Shown one piece after another: positions 25,677-32,907 of a stretch of DNA of 64,000 nt (positions within the stretch are counted from its first letter, which is position 1; each line of letters begins with the position of its first letter). This stretch comes from CAWFMO01 sp963817065. Lineage in GTDB: Bacteria; Actinomycetota; Thermoleophilia; Solirubrobacterales; 70-9. Where the stretch lies: assembly GCA_963817065.1 (NCBI GenBank), contig CAWFMO010000002.1:620001-684000 (forward strand), given 5' to 3'. The notes below the pieces were generated by a model, which made no database searches, was not told the DNA's origin, and worked only from the letters and a program-made list of their open reading frames with translations. The position numbers and the translations under genes are program-made.

Positions 25677-25780
25677 AAAAAGAAAGGCCCGGGCGGGGGC
25701 CCGGGCCAATCTTTAGGGGGGTGCGTCTCTCCTGAGAGAGACGCTGGGGGGTTGCCTGCAGAGGGGGGTCTGCAGGGACA
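25677..25780 (-). ncRNA. 6C RNA
   Basis: On the minus strand: hairpin CCTGCAGA-CCCCCC-TCTGCAGG (25755-25776, loop exactly six C), a CAACCCCCCA linker, a 9-bp hairpin GCGTCTCTC/GAGAGACGC (25723-25744), then ACCCCCCTAAAGATT and a terminator stem GGCCCGGGC/GCCCGGGCC (25686-25707) with TTTCTTTTT. Runs of six C associated with two hairpins are the defining trait of the actinobacterial 6C small RNA. A CTATAG box at 25786-25791 lies about 7-10 bases upstream of the probable 5' end. In other actinobacteria 6C acts in trans through its C-rich loops on G-rich mRNA sites. Confidence 0.8.
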
Positions 25781-25939
25781 TACATCTATAGCAGGTCGAG
25801 TTCGCCGCCCCCATACCTCAGAAACCGGCGGCTCATCATTTTTCGTAGGCCGTCCATCAAGGGTTGTGGGGAGCAGACGATCCGGTCCTGTTGACCGTCT
25901 CGACGAGTGGACGATCGATTCCGCGACGCGGCTCGGGGC

Positions 25940-25972
25940 AAAAAGAGAGGCCCGGCGAACGCCGGGCCTCTC
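25940..25972 (-). terminator. groEL terminator
   Basis: GAGAGGCCCGGC / GCCGGGCCTCTC, a 12-bp stem with GTTC loop, followed on the minus strand by TTTTTGCC. It is preceded by an A-run on the other side (gaaaaaaa at 25973-25980), so it can also work in the opposite direction. Located 28 bases after the groEL stop. Confidence 0.85.
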
Positions 25973-25999
25973 GAAAAAAACACTCGCCTGTTGGGGCGA

Positions 26000-27637
26000 T
26001 TACATCATCCCGCCCATGTCGGGCATGCCACCGCCGGGCATCCCGCCGCCGGCGCCGTCCTTGTCGACCGGCTCGGCGACGATCGCCTCGGTGGTGAGGA
26101 TGTTCTTGCCGATCGACGCCGCGTTCTGGAGCGCCGAGCGGGTGACCATCGTCGGGTCGATGACGCCGGCCTCGACCAGATCGCCGTACTCGCCGTTCGA
26201 GGCGTTGAGGCCCTCGCCCGGCTTGAGCTCGCGGATCTTGTTGACCACGACCGAGCCCTCGTGACCGGAGTTCTCGGCGATCTGGCGGATCGGCTCCTCG
26301 AGCGCCCGCTTGATGATCGCCGCGCCGGTGCGCTCGTCGTCGTCCTTGTACTTCTCGAGGTCGATCGCGCCGTCGGCGTTCAGCAATGCGACGCCTCCGC
26401 CGGGGACGATGCCCTCTTCGAGCGCCGCGCGGGTCGCCTGGAGGGCGTCCTCAACGCGGTGCTTCTTCTCCTTCATCTCGGTCTCGGTCGCGGCTCCGAC
26501 CTTGACCACCGCGACGCCGCCGGCGAGCTTCGCCAGCCGCTCCTGGAGCTTCTCGCGGTCGAAGTCGGAGTCGGTGGACTCGACCTCGTTCTTGATCTGC
26601 TTGACGCGGCCCTTGATCTCGTCGGCCTTGCCGCCGCCGTCGATGATCGTCGTCGTGTCCTTGGAGACGACGACACGGCGGGCGGATCCGAGCTGCTCGA
26701 GCGTGGTGTTCTCGAGCTTGAGGCCCATCTCCTCGGTGATCACCTCGCCGCCGGTCAGGATCCCGATGTCCTCGAGCATCCGCTTGCGGCGGTCACCGAA
26801 GCCGGGCGCCTTGACCGCGACGCCGGTGAAGGTGCCGCGGAGCTTGTTGACGACCAGGGTCGCGAGCGCCTCGCCCTCGACGTCCTCGGCGATGATCACG
26901 AGCGGCTTGCCGCCCTGCATCACGGCCTCGAGCACCGGCAGCATGTCGCGCACCGAACCGATCTTCTGGTTCGCGATCAGGATGTACGGCTCCTCGAGCA
27001 CGGCCTCCATGCGGTCCTGGTCGGTGACCATGTAGGGCGAGATGTAGCCCTTGTCGAACTGCATGCCCTCGGTGAACTCGAGCTCCATCCCGAAGGTCTG
27101 GCCTTCCTCGACGTTGACCACGCCGTCCTTGCCGACCTTGTCGATCGCGTCGGCGATGATGTTCCCGATCTCCTCGTCGGCGGCGGAGATCGTCGCGACG
27201 CGGGCGATCTGCTCCTTGCCCGAGATCTCCTTCGACTGCTTGCTGCGCAGGTGATCGACGACCTGGTCCACGGCCTGTTCGATCCCGCGACGCAACCCGA
27301 GCGGGTTGGCGCCGGCGGCGACGTTCTTGAGGCCCTGGCGGACGATGATCTGCGCCAGCAGGGTCGCGGTGGTGGTTCCATCGCCGGCGACGTCGTTGGT
27401 CGCGGTGGCGACCTCGCGGACCAGCTGCGCGCCCTGGTTGGCGAACACGTCCTCGATGTCGATCTCGCGGGCGATCGTCACGCCGTCGTTGGTGATCGTG
27501 GGGGCGCCGAACTTCTTGTCGAGGACGACGTAGCGGCCCTTCGGACCGAGCGTGACCTTGACGGCATCGGCTACCGCGTCAACGCCTTCCTGCAGCGCGG
27601 CGCGGGCCTCCTCCTCGTACTTGAGCTCCTTGGGCAT
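26000..27637 (-). CDS. groEL: Chaperonin GroEL (Hsp60)
   Basis: ATP-driven 14-mer folding chamber working with GroES. The 545-residue product has the usual landmarks: VTLGPKGRYVVLDKKFGAPT, NDGVTIAREI, AGDGTTTATLLAQ (nucleotide-binding DGTTT), PGFGDRRKRMLEDIGILTGG, GIVPGGGVALL, and the GGM-type C-terminus (GGGMPGGGMPDMGGMM). It is the second gene of groES-groEL, 29 bases after groES. The His-rich C-terminus of actinobacterial GroEL1 is absent, so this is the GroEL2-like, housekeeping type. Heat regulation through the CIRCE site upstream of groES. Confidence 0.97.
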   Translation of the reverse strand: MPKELKYEEEARAALQEGVDAVADAVKVTLGPKGRYVVLDKKFGAPTITNDGVTIAREIDIEDVFANQGAQLVREVATATNDVAGDGTTTATLLAQIIVRQGLKNVAAGANPLGLRRGIEQAVDQVVDHLRSKQSKEISGKEQIARVATISAADEEIGNIIADAIDKVGKDGVVNVEEGQTFGMELEFTEGMQFDKGYISPYMVTDQDRMEAVLEEPYILIANQKIGSVRDMLPVLEAVMQGGKPLVIIAEDVEGEALATLVVNKLRGTFTGVAVKAPGFGDRRKRMLEDIGILTGGEVITEEMGLKLENTTLEQLGSARRVVVSKDTTTIIDGGGKADEIKGRVKQIKNEVESTDSDFDREKLQERLAKLAGGVAVVKVGAATETEMKEKKHRVEDALQATRAALEEGIVPGGGVALLNADGAIDLEKYKDDDERTGAAIIKRALEEPIRQIAENSGHEGSVVVNKIRELKPGEGLNASNGEYGDLVEAGVIDPTMVTRSALQNAASIGKNILTTEAIVAEPVDKDGAGGGMPGGGMPDMGGMM

Positions 27638-27666
27638 CTTGCTTCCTTTCTTTCTCTAAGTGGGGT

Positions 27667-27951
27667 CTACTCGACCTTGGCCAGCACGTCGGACTCCCGG
27701 AGGACGAGCAGCTCGTCGCCCTCGACGGTGATCTCCGTGCCTCCGTACTTGCTGTACAGGACTTCGTCGCCGGCCTTGACGTCGAGCGGGCGGCGCTTGC
27801 CGTCCTCGATCGGGCCGTCGCCGACCGCCACGACCTTGCCGCGCTGCGGCTTCTCCTTGGCGGTGTCTGGGAGGACGATCCCGCTTGCGGTGGTCTCGTC
27901 CTCTTCGGTCGCCTCGACGATCAGTCGATCGCCCAGCGGCTTCAAATTCAT
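27667..27951 (-). CDS. groES: Co-chaperonin GroES (Hsp10)
   Basis: Heptameric lid of GroEL. ATG at 27949-27951 gives 94 residues, the family length, beginning MNLKPLGDRLIVEATEEDE. The mobile loop is TTASGIVLPDTAKEKPQRG, then VVAVGDGP, VKAGDEVLYSKYGGTEI. The longer in-frame extension upstream runs through the CIRCE operator and is not coding. First gene of the groESL operon. Confidence 0.95.
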   Translation of the reverse strand: MNLKPLGDRLIVEATEEDETTASGIVLPDTAKEKPQRGKVVAVGDGPIEDGKRRPLDVKAGDEVLYSKYGGTEITVEGDELLVLRESDVLAKVE

Positions 27952-27995
27952 TCGCTTACCTCCATCGTTGGAACGGAAAAGTTTCGTACTCGGTT

Positions 27996-28022
27996 TTGGC
28001 ACTCTCGGCATGAGAGTGCCAA
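27996..28022. promoter_or_regulatory. CIRCE element (HrcA operator)
   Basis: TTGGCACTC - nine bases - GAGTGCCAA, a perfect 9-bp inverted repeat that matches the CIRCE consensus TTAGCACTC-N9-GAGTGCTAA with two compensating changes. It lies 45 bases upstream of the groES start. HrcA bound here represses groESL until heat shock. hrcA itself is not in the window. Confidence 0.95.
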
Positions 28023-28048
28023 ACGGAGTTCAATACTAGGGGACCGGA

Positions 28049-28522
28049 TCAGTCGGCGGCCAGAAGCTCGGCGTCGAGCAGCTTCGCGAGGCCCTCGCCG
28101 CCGTTTCGCATCACGAAATCGTGATTGACCGCGAACAGCGGCCGCGCGATCGGGGTCAGCAGGTTCATCCAGGCGCGGGTCGTGTGGACGTTCCACTCGT
28201 AGAGCACCGCGGTCGTCCCCTCGTCCTCGAAGAAGCGCCAGCGCCCGGTGCCGGCGAGCTCGCCGTCGGCCGCGCCCTCGAGCAGGTGCGGCTCCTCGAC
28301 CCGGGTCGTCCGCATTTCGAACTCGAGCTTGTAGGGGAGCTTGCTCTTCCAGACGTAGCGGCCGAGCTGGCCGATTCCCGCCTCGTCACCCTCCTCGAGC
28401 CTCTCGGCCTCGAGGACTCCCTTCCACCACTGCGGCCAGCGCTCGGAGTCGTAGATCGCGTCCCAGACCCGTTGCCGCGGCGCCGCGATCAGCCAGGTGG
28501 TCAGGAAGCGGTACTCGGCCAA
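28049..28522 (-). CDS. SRPBCC (START-like) family protein
   Basis: Product of 157 residues, TTG start at 28520-28522. Helix-grip fold pattern: FLTTWLIAAPRQRVWDAIYD, SERWPQWWKGVLEAERLEEG, YKLEFEMRTTRVEEP, GTGRWRFFEDEGTTAVLYEW, NLLTPIARPLFAVNHD and an amphipathic C-terminal helix. Proteins of this type bind hydrophobic ligands (polyketide cyclase/dehydrase or lipid-transport-like); the ligand is unknown. Ends 27 bases upstream of the CIRCE element on the same strand, so read-through into groESL is possible. Its leader is the second copy of the repeated structured element, 8 bases from the start. Confidence 0.75.
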   Translation of the reverse strand: MAEYRFLTTWLIAAPRQRVWDAIYDSERWPQWWKGVLEAERLEEGDEAGIGQLGRYVWKSKLPYKLEFEMRTTRVEEPHLLEGAADGELAGTGRWRFFEDEGTTAVLYEWNVHTTRAWMNLLTPIARPLFAVNHDFVMRNGGEGLAKLLDAELLAAD

Positions 28523-28530
28523 CCGCGGTC

Positions 28531-28694
28531 AGATGGTTGATGCCATGGCCGCGTGCGCCTGGGGGCGCGCGTGGCCGAGCAGATCGAGGACGCAGGGCGC
28601 AGCCTTTGCTGGTTGCAAAGGCAAGCCCGAGGACGAAGAGATGCGAAGCGCCACGCGCGTCACCAGGTGTGCGGGGTCATCGGTTCACCCATCT
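28531..28694 (+). ncRNA. Candidate structured RNA / dispersed repeat, copy 2
   Basis: Second copy of the element at 8604-8768. The closing stem here is AGATGG (28531-28536) with CCATCT (28689-28694): both sides differ from copy 1 yet still pair, as expected for a conserved helix. Hairpin 1 is identical to copy 1. Hairpin 2 keeps the 8-bp stem GCCTTTGC/GCAAAGGC while its five-base loop changes from AGGAA to TGGTT. The block from CGAGGACGCAGGGC to GATGCGAAGCGCCACG is fully conserved. The 3' stem overlaps the stop of the ASCH gene on the other strand. Confidence 0.5.
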
Positions 28695-29097
28695 AGTTCT
28701 GCGAGGGGGTCTCGCCGTTGCCGTAGTGGCTGCCGGGGCGCTCGACGATCTGCGAGAAGCGGATCACGGTGACGGTGTCATCGGTCTCGACCGGGCGCCC
28801 GTAGATCTGCTCGAGGAAGTGCGCGGTCTCCTCGAGGCGGCGGAACTCGGGGTTGTCGTGCTCGATGTCGCGCGGCGAGAGCTCGGAGAACTTCTTCACC
28901 TCGACCTCCTCGATCAGCGCCGAGAAGATCTTCTCCTTGGGTGCGTGGCGGAATCCGATCGTCACCCAGACGACCATGCCCTTGACGTATTTGTGCTTCT
29001 TGTCGCCGAGCCGGATCGTCGCCGTCTTGCGCCCGCGGCGCAGCTGGTCGACGAAGAGCGCCGAGTAGAAGTTGAGGACCATGATGCCGCCGGCCAT
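28693..29097 (-). CDS. ASCH-domain protein
   Basis: ASCH domains share a beta-barrel fold with PUA and bind RNA or act on modified nucleosides. ATG at 29095-29097 gives 134 residues (a second ATG five codons on is possible). Visible: LRRGRKTATIRLGDKKHKYV, KGMVVWVTIGFRHAPKEKIF, SALIEEVEVKKFSELSPRDI, EHDNPEFRRLEET, VTVIRFSQI. The GRKTATIR basic stretch is the usual nucleic-acid-facing strand. Divergent from the RTX gene. The role (RNA binding or amidohydrolase) cannot be decided. Confidence 0.75.
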   Translation of the reverse strand: MAGGIMVLNFYSALFVDQLRRGRKTATIRLGDKKHKYVKGMVVWVTIGFRHAPKEKIFSALIEEVEVKKFSELSPRDIEHDNPEFRRLEETAHFLEQIYGRPVETDDTVTVIRFSQIVERPGSHYGNGETPSQN

Positions 29098-29166
29098 GGC
29101 GCCGAGCCTAAACGGTGCGGTATTCTGGCGCTTGCAAGGGAAAATCATCTCCGGGAGGGAACTAAC

Positions 29167-31164
29167 TTGAAACACCGCAGGCTGGTCCTGATCTCTGTCA
29201 TCGCCCTACTCGCGGGCGCGCTGTACCTCGCGCCGAGCGCGAGCGCGGTTTCGTGCGGAGGCAAGAAGGCGACCAAGAAGGGCAAGGGCGGGAGCCAGAA
29301 GATCAAGGGCACGCCCGGCAACGACGTGATCAACTCGGGACCCGGCAAGGACAAGGTCCTCGGGATGGGCGGCGACGACATCATCTGCGGTGAGAAGGGC
29401 AAGGACAAGCTCTTCGGCGGGGCCGGCAACGACACGATCCTCGGCGGCGGCGGCGGCGACACGACCGACGGCGGCGAGGGCGACGACACCATCCAGGGTG
29501 AAAAGGGCTCGGACAAGATGTTCGGCCAAGCCGGCAACGACAACATGATCGGCCTCACCGGCGGCGACACCATGAACGGCGGCGACGGCAACGACGTCAT
29601 GGACGGCGGCGACGGCGCCGAAACGATGGACGGCGGGCCCGGCGACGACAGGCTGCTCGGCAGCCGCGGCGGCGAGACGCTGCACGGCGGCGAGGGCTCC
29701 GACTTCGTCGACGGCGACCGCGACAACGACAAGGTCTTCGGCGACGGCGGCGGCAAGGACATGGTCGACGGCGGGCTCGGCGACGACACCGTCGACGGTG
29801 GCGACGGCGACGCCGACAACGCAAACGGAGGCCTCGGGATCGACGACGTGACCGGCGGCCCCGGAAACGGCGATGTCGTGCGCGGCGACATCGGCACCGA
29901 CACCGTCAACGGCGGTCCCGGGACCCAGGACATCGCCTCGTTCGTCGCCGCGAGCCCCAATGGCACCGGCTCGCCGCGAGGCGGCGTGATCGTCAACCTC
30001 GCAACCAACCGCGCCTCCGGCGACGGATCCGATGTCCTGAGCGGCATCGAGGACGTGATCGGCTCGGCGTTCGGCGACGAGATCACCGGTGACGGGGCCG
30101 TGAACCGGCTCGACGGCGGCGGGGGCGGCGACCTACTCGACGGCGGCGGGGGCGGCGACCAGCTTTTCGGTGGCGACGGCGACGACACCTGCCTCAACGG
30201 GACCGACGTCGGCGCCTCGTGTCCGCCGGCAACGCAGTCCTGCGCCGCGGGGACGACTTGCGTGGCGCTCGATGTGCACATCGACAACTCCGCCTCGCTG
30301 ACGGTTCTCGGCGGCAATGAGAACAACAACATCGCGGTGTCGTTTGGCGGCGCCGCCTACATCGTCACCGACACCAGCGCCGGCGTCGACGGCAACGTCG
30401 GCTGCGACGGGAACGGCACCTGCACGTCGAGCGCGCCGCTTTCGGCGATGCTGGTGAGCAGCGGAGGCGGCAACGACGTGATCAACGCCGGGGCGGTTCC
30501 CTTCGGCGCCAGCCTCAACGGCGGCGACGGAGACGACATCATCCAGGGCGGCCCCGCGGACGACCTGATCGACGCCGGCCTGACCGGCATCGACACCCTC
30601 AACGGCGGCGAGGGGAACGACGGCATCCACGCCAGGCTCGGCAGGGACGTCGTCAACGGCCAAGGCGGCAACGACCTGGTCGAGACCAGCCAGCCCTGCG
30701 AAGGATCCGTCCTCAACGGCGGCGCGGGCGAGGACAACGCGTCCTTTGCCCCCGGCGGCGCCAGCTTCAACATCACCGCGACGCTCGGCGGGACCGGCTT
30801 CGACGCGGGCAAGGGAAGCTGCACCCCGACCCTGCTCGACCCCTCGAACGAGAGCCTCGAGGGCGGCGCCGGGAACGACAAGCTCACCGGCGACAACGCC
30901 AACAACCGGCTGTTCGGGCAGGGAGGCGACGACGAGCTCCGCGGTGGCGACGGAAACGACACGCTCAACGGCACCGACGGCAAGGACAGCCTGTTCGGCG
31001 AAGGCGGCAAGGACGACCTGCGCGGCGACGACGGCGAGCGCGACGCCAAGTTCGATTGCGGGCCGCCGAAGGGCCCGGAGATCGCGACGATCGACAAGAA
31101 CGACCCCAACCCGATCAACTGCAAGAAGACCAAGAAGAAGGGCAAGAAGAAAAAGAAGAAGTAA
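29167..31164 (+). CDS. Exported RTX (haemolysin-type calcium-binding repeat) protein
   Basis: TTG start at 29167, preceded by GGGAGGGA at a good distance, gives 665 residues. Signal peptide VLISVIALLAGALYLAPSASA. After a Lys-rich linker, residues ~50-340 and ~440-640 are runs of RTX nonapeptides GGxGxDxxx (GGDDIICGEKGKDKLFGGAG, GGDGNDVMDGGDGAETMDGG), which bind calcium and fold into a parallel beta-roll on secretion. They are interrupted by a ~90-residue Cys-containing domain (CPPATQSCAAGTTCVALDVH). The tail is NCKKTKKKGKKKKKK. It carries no enzyme domain, so a surface-coat or matrix role is likely. A decayed copy of its 3' part follows. Confidence 0.9.
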   Translation: MKHRRLVLISVIALLAGALYLAPSASAVSCGGKKATKKGKGGSQKIKGTPGNDVINSGPGKDKVLGMGGDDIICGEKGKDKLFGGAGNDTILGGGGGDTTDGGEGDDTIQGEKGSDKMFGQAGNDNMIGLTGGDTMNGGDGNDVMDGGDGAETMDGGPGDDRLLGSRGGETLHGGEGSDFVDGDRDNDKVFGDGGGKDMVDGGLGDDTVDGGDGDADNANGGLGIDDVTGGPGNGDVVRGDIGTDTVNGGPGTQDIASFVAASPNGTGSPRGGVIVNLATNRASGDGSDVLSGIEDVIGSAFGDEITGDGAVNRLDGGGGGDLLDGGGGGDQLFGGDGDDTCLNGTDVGASCPPATQSCAAGTTCVALDVHIDNSASLTVLGGNENNNIAVSFGGAAYIVTDTSAGVDGNVGCDGNGTCTSSAPLSAMLVSSGGGNDVINAGAVPFGASLNGGDGDDIIQGGPADDLIDAGLTGIDTLNGGEGNDGIHARLGRDVVNGQGGNDLVETSQPCEGSVLNGGAGEDNASFAPGGASFNITATLGGTGFDAGKGSCTPTLLDPSNESLEGGAGNDKLTGDNANNRLFGQGGDDELRGGDGNDTLNGTDGKDSLFGEGGKDDLRGDDGERDAKFDCGPPKGPEIATIDKNDPNPINCKKTKKKGKKKKKK

Positions 31165-31587
31165 CAACCGCGCGCCGGGGACTGGATAGCCTCGGCGCGT
31201 GCCCGTTCCTCTTCGCACGACCGCCCCACTCGCGACGGCCACGTCTTCGACGGCGGCGGCGACGAGGACAACGCGTCGTTCGCCGATTCGCGCGGCTACG
31301 ACGTGATCGCGCGGCCGGGCGGCACGGCGACCGACCGCGCCCGAGCCGGAAGCTGCCAGCCGACGACCCTGCTCTCCTCGAACGAGAGCCTCGAGGGCTC
31401 GCCAGGCGACGACTTCCTGGTCGGCGACGTCCTGCGCGCCCGCGACGGCGCCGCGGACCGCAAGCTCAACTGCGGAAAGGGCCGCCGCAGGCAGTCCGTC
31501 GTCCGCGACGCGGTCGACCCCGCGCCCGCCAAGTGCCGCGGCCCGCGGCGCGAATCTAAGAAGCGCCGAAGCCCTCGGCGCCGATGA
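31165..31587 (+). pseudogene. Decayed duplicate of the RTX gene 3' part
   Basis: In the same frame as the RTX gene, directly after its TAA, the sequence stays open for 140 codons and reads HVFDGGGDEDNASFADSRGY, GSCQPTTLLSSNESLEGSPG, DDFLVGD and a basic end (ESKKRRSPRRR). The matching part of the intact gene reads LNGGAGEDNASFAPGGASFN, GSCTPTLLDPSNESLEGGAG, NDKLTGD. No usual start precedes the conserved part, so it is a remnant of a tandem duplication or of a formerly longer gene cut by a new stop. The end overlaps the convergent pcm gene. Confidence 0.7.
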
Positions 31588-32173
31588 GCGGCACGAAGCG
31601 GCAGGGGCCGAGCACCCGCGAGCGGGTCTCCTCCGCCCCCCGTTCGTAGACGGTCAGCAGGTCGGCGCCCTCGGCGGCGATCGGGATCACGAGCCGCCCT
31701 CCGACCGCGAGTTGGGAGAGCAGGCTCGCCGGCGGCCGCGGCGCGGTCGCGTGGACGGCGATCGCGTCGAACGGGGCGCGCTCGGCGAGCCCGAGCGTGC
31801 CGTCGCCGACCACGATCTCGACCCCCTTTACTCCGATCTCCTCCAGCGTCTCGGTCGCCAGCCTGGCCAGCGGCTCGACCCGCTCGACGCTGACGACGCG
31901 GCCGGCGAGGATCGCGAGCACCGCGGCCGTGTAGCCCGACCCGGTGCCGATCTCGAGCACGGTCTCGTCGCCCTCGAGCGCCAGCGCCTGGCAGATCGCC
32001 GCGACGATCCAGGGCTGCGAGATCGTCTGGCCCTCGCCGATCGCAAGCGCCCGGTCCGAGTAGGCGCGGCGGCGGTCGCGCTCGAGCACGAAGCGCTCGC
32101 GCGGCACCTCCCCCATCGCCTCCAGAACCCGCTCATCCTCGATCCCGCGCCCTGCGAGCTGGTCGGCGACCAT
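31556..32173 (-). CDS. pcm: Protein-L-isoaspartate O-methyltransferase
   Basis: Repairs isoaspartyl residues in aged proteins using S-adenosylmethionine. The 205-residue product shows the family order: GIEDERVLEAMGEVPRERFV, YSDRALAIGEGQTISQPWIV, the SAM-binding motif VLEIGTGSGYTAAVLA, then VERVEPLARLA, GDGTLGLAERAPFDAIAVHA and LLSQLAVGGRLVIPI. Length is normal. Downstream of the Crp-family regulator on the same strand, 35 bases apart. Confidence 0.92.
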   Translation of the reverse strand: MVADQLAGRGIEDERVLEAMGEVPRERFVLERDRRRAYSDRALAIGEGQTISQPWIVAAICQALALEGDETVLEIGTGSGYTAAVLAILAGRVVSVERVEPLARLATETLEEIGVKGVEIVVGDGTLGLAERAPFDAIAVHATAPRPPASLLSQLAVGGRLVIPIAAEGADLLTVYERGAEETRSRVLGPCRFVPLIGAEGFGAS

Positions 32174-32208
32174 CGCGGCGCGGCGCGCCTCGAAGTCGCG
32201 GCGGCGCC

Positions 32209-32907
32209 TCAGAAGATGTAGGAGTCGAGCCGGGTGGGCTCGAGCACGGTGACCTTTCCGCGCCCGCAGCGCACTACGCCGGCGCGCTCCAGGTTGGCGA
32301 GAAAGCGGCTGACGCTCTCGCGCGATGTCCCCGCGAGCTGGGCGAGGTCCGCCTGGGTCATCCGGATCGTGACGTCGCGCGCCCCATCGCCCGGCATCTC
32401 CTCGGTCAGCAGGCTGGTCAGCACCCCGGCGACCCGGCCGGGCACGGTCCGGAACGACTGGGTCGAGATCCGCTCGTTGGCCTCGCGAAGCCGCCGGGTC
32501 AGCGCCTCGACCAGCTTCACCGCCAGCTGGGGGTGGTCGCGGAGCAGAGCCTTGACGTCGGTCGCCGGCAGGGCGAGGAGCTGCGAGTCCTCGAGCGCCT
32601 CGACGCTCGCCGACCGCGTCTCGCCGTCGAACATCGCGAGCTCGCCGAAGATGTCGCCGCTCTGGAGGTTGGCGAGCGTTATCGCGCGGCCGTCGGAGTG
32701 CTCGCGGGTGACGCGGAAGACTCCGTCGCGGACGACGTAGCAGGCGTCGCCGGGGTCGCCTTCGTGGAAGACGCGGGTCTCCTTCGGGAACGAGCGCGGG
32801 ATCGCCACCTGGGCGATTCGTTCGAGCTCAGTGCTCGACAGCTCCGCGAACAGCGGAACTTTCCCGAGCAGCTCCCGAGTGGCCTCTCCGTTGGACACCA
32901 CGGGCAT
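32209..32907 (-). CDS. Crp/Fnr-family transcriptional regulator
   Basis: ATG at 32905-32907 overlaps the stop of the glycosylase gene (TAATG), giving 232 residues. The N-terminal cyclic-nucleotide fold spans ~15-130 (LFAELSSTELERIAQVAIPR, FHEGDPGDACYVVRDGVFRV, LQSGDIFGELAMFDGETRSA). A dimer helix and a Crp-type HTH follow (MTQADLAQLAGTSRESVSRF, LANLERAGVV). The phosphate-binding pocket has GELAMFDGETRSA, close to the cAMP-binding RS/TA consensus, so cAMP binding is plausible. Targets unknown. Confidence 0.9.
   Translation of the reverse strand: MPVVSNGEATRELLGKVPLFAELSSTELERIAQVAIPRSFPKETRVFHEGDPGDACYVVRDGVFRVTREHSDGRAITLANLQSGDIFGELAMFDGETRSASVEALEDSQLLALPATDVKALLRDHPQLAVKLVEALTRRLREANERISTQSFRTVPGRVAGVLTSLLTEEMPGDGARDVTIRMTQADLAQLAGTSRESVSRFLANLERAGVVRCGRGKVTVLEPTRLDSYIF

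Larger units (their letters stand above)
25668..25999. other. Intergenic region between SDR gene and groEL
   Basis: This 332-base gap holds the 6C RNA (25677-25780, minus), a possible 23-codon frame on the same strand (25787-25858, unconvincing) and the groEL terminator (25940-25972). I see nothing else in 25860-25939 except likely promoter sequence for the small RNA. Confidence 0.6.

Noticed and set aside
25686..25776. Three hairpins with G6 tracts, first read as a G-quadruplex array or stacked plus-strand terminators after the SDR gene
   Set aside because: Read on the minus strand they form the known 6C RNA layout with C6 runs and a proper U-rich terminator, which explains every part.
25787..25858. 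23-codon frame (MDGLRKMMSRRFLRYGGGEL...) just upstream of the 6C RNA
   Set aside because: No ribosome site or known small protein. It overlaps the expected promoter of the RNA and was left out of the gene list.
25907..28039. Very long open frame (710 codons) antisense to groESL
   Set aside because: GC-rich third positions open the opposite frames. Its protein is low-complexity Leu/Asp/Arg/Val with no domain, and groEL and groES are certain on the other strand.
29300..31100. Tandem DNA repeats rich in GGCGGCGACG
   Set aside because: They are the codons of RTX nonapeptides in a normal secreted protein, not a satellite or CRISPR.
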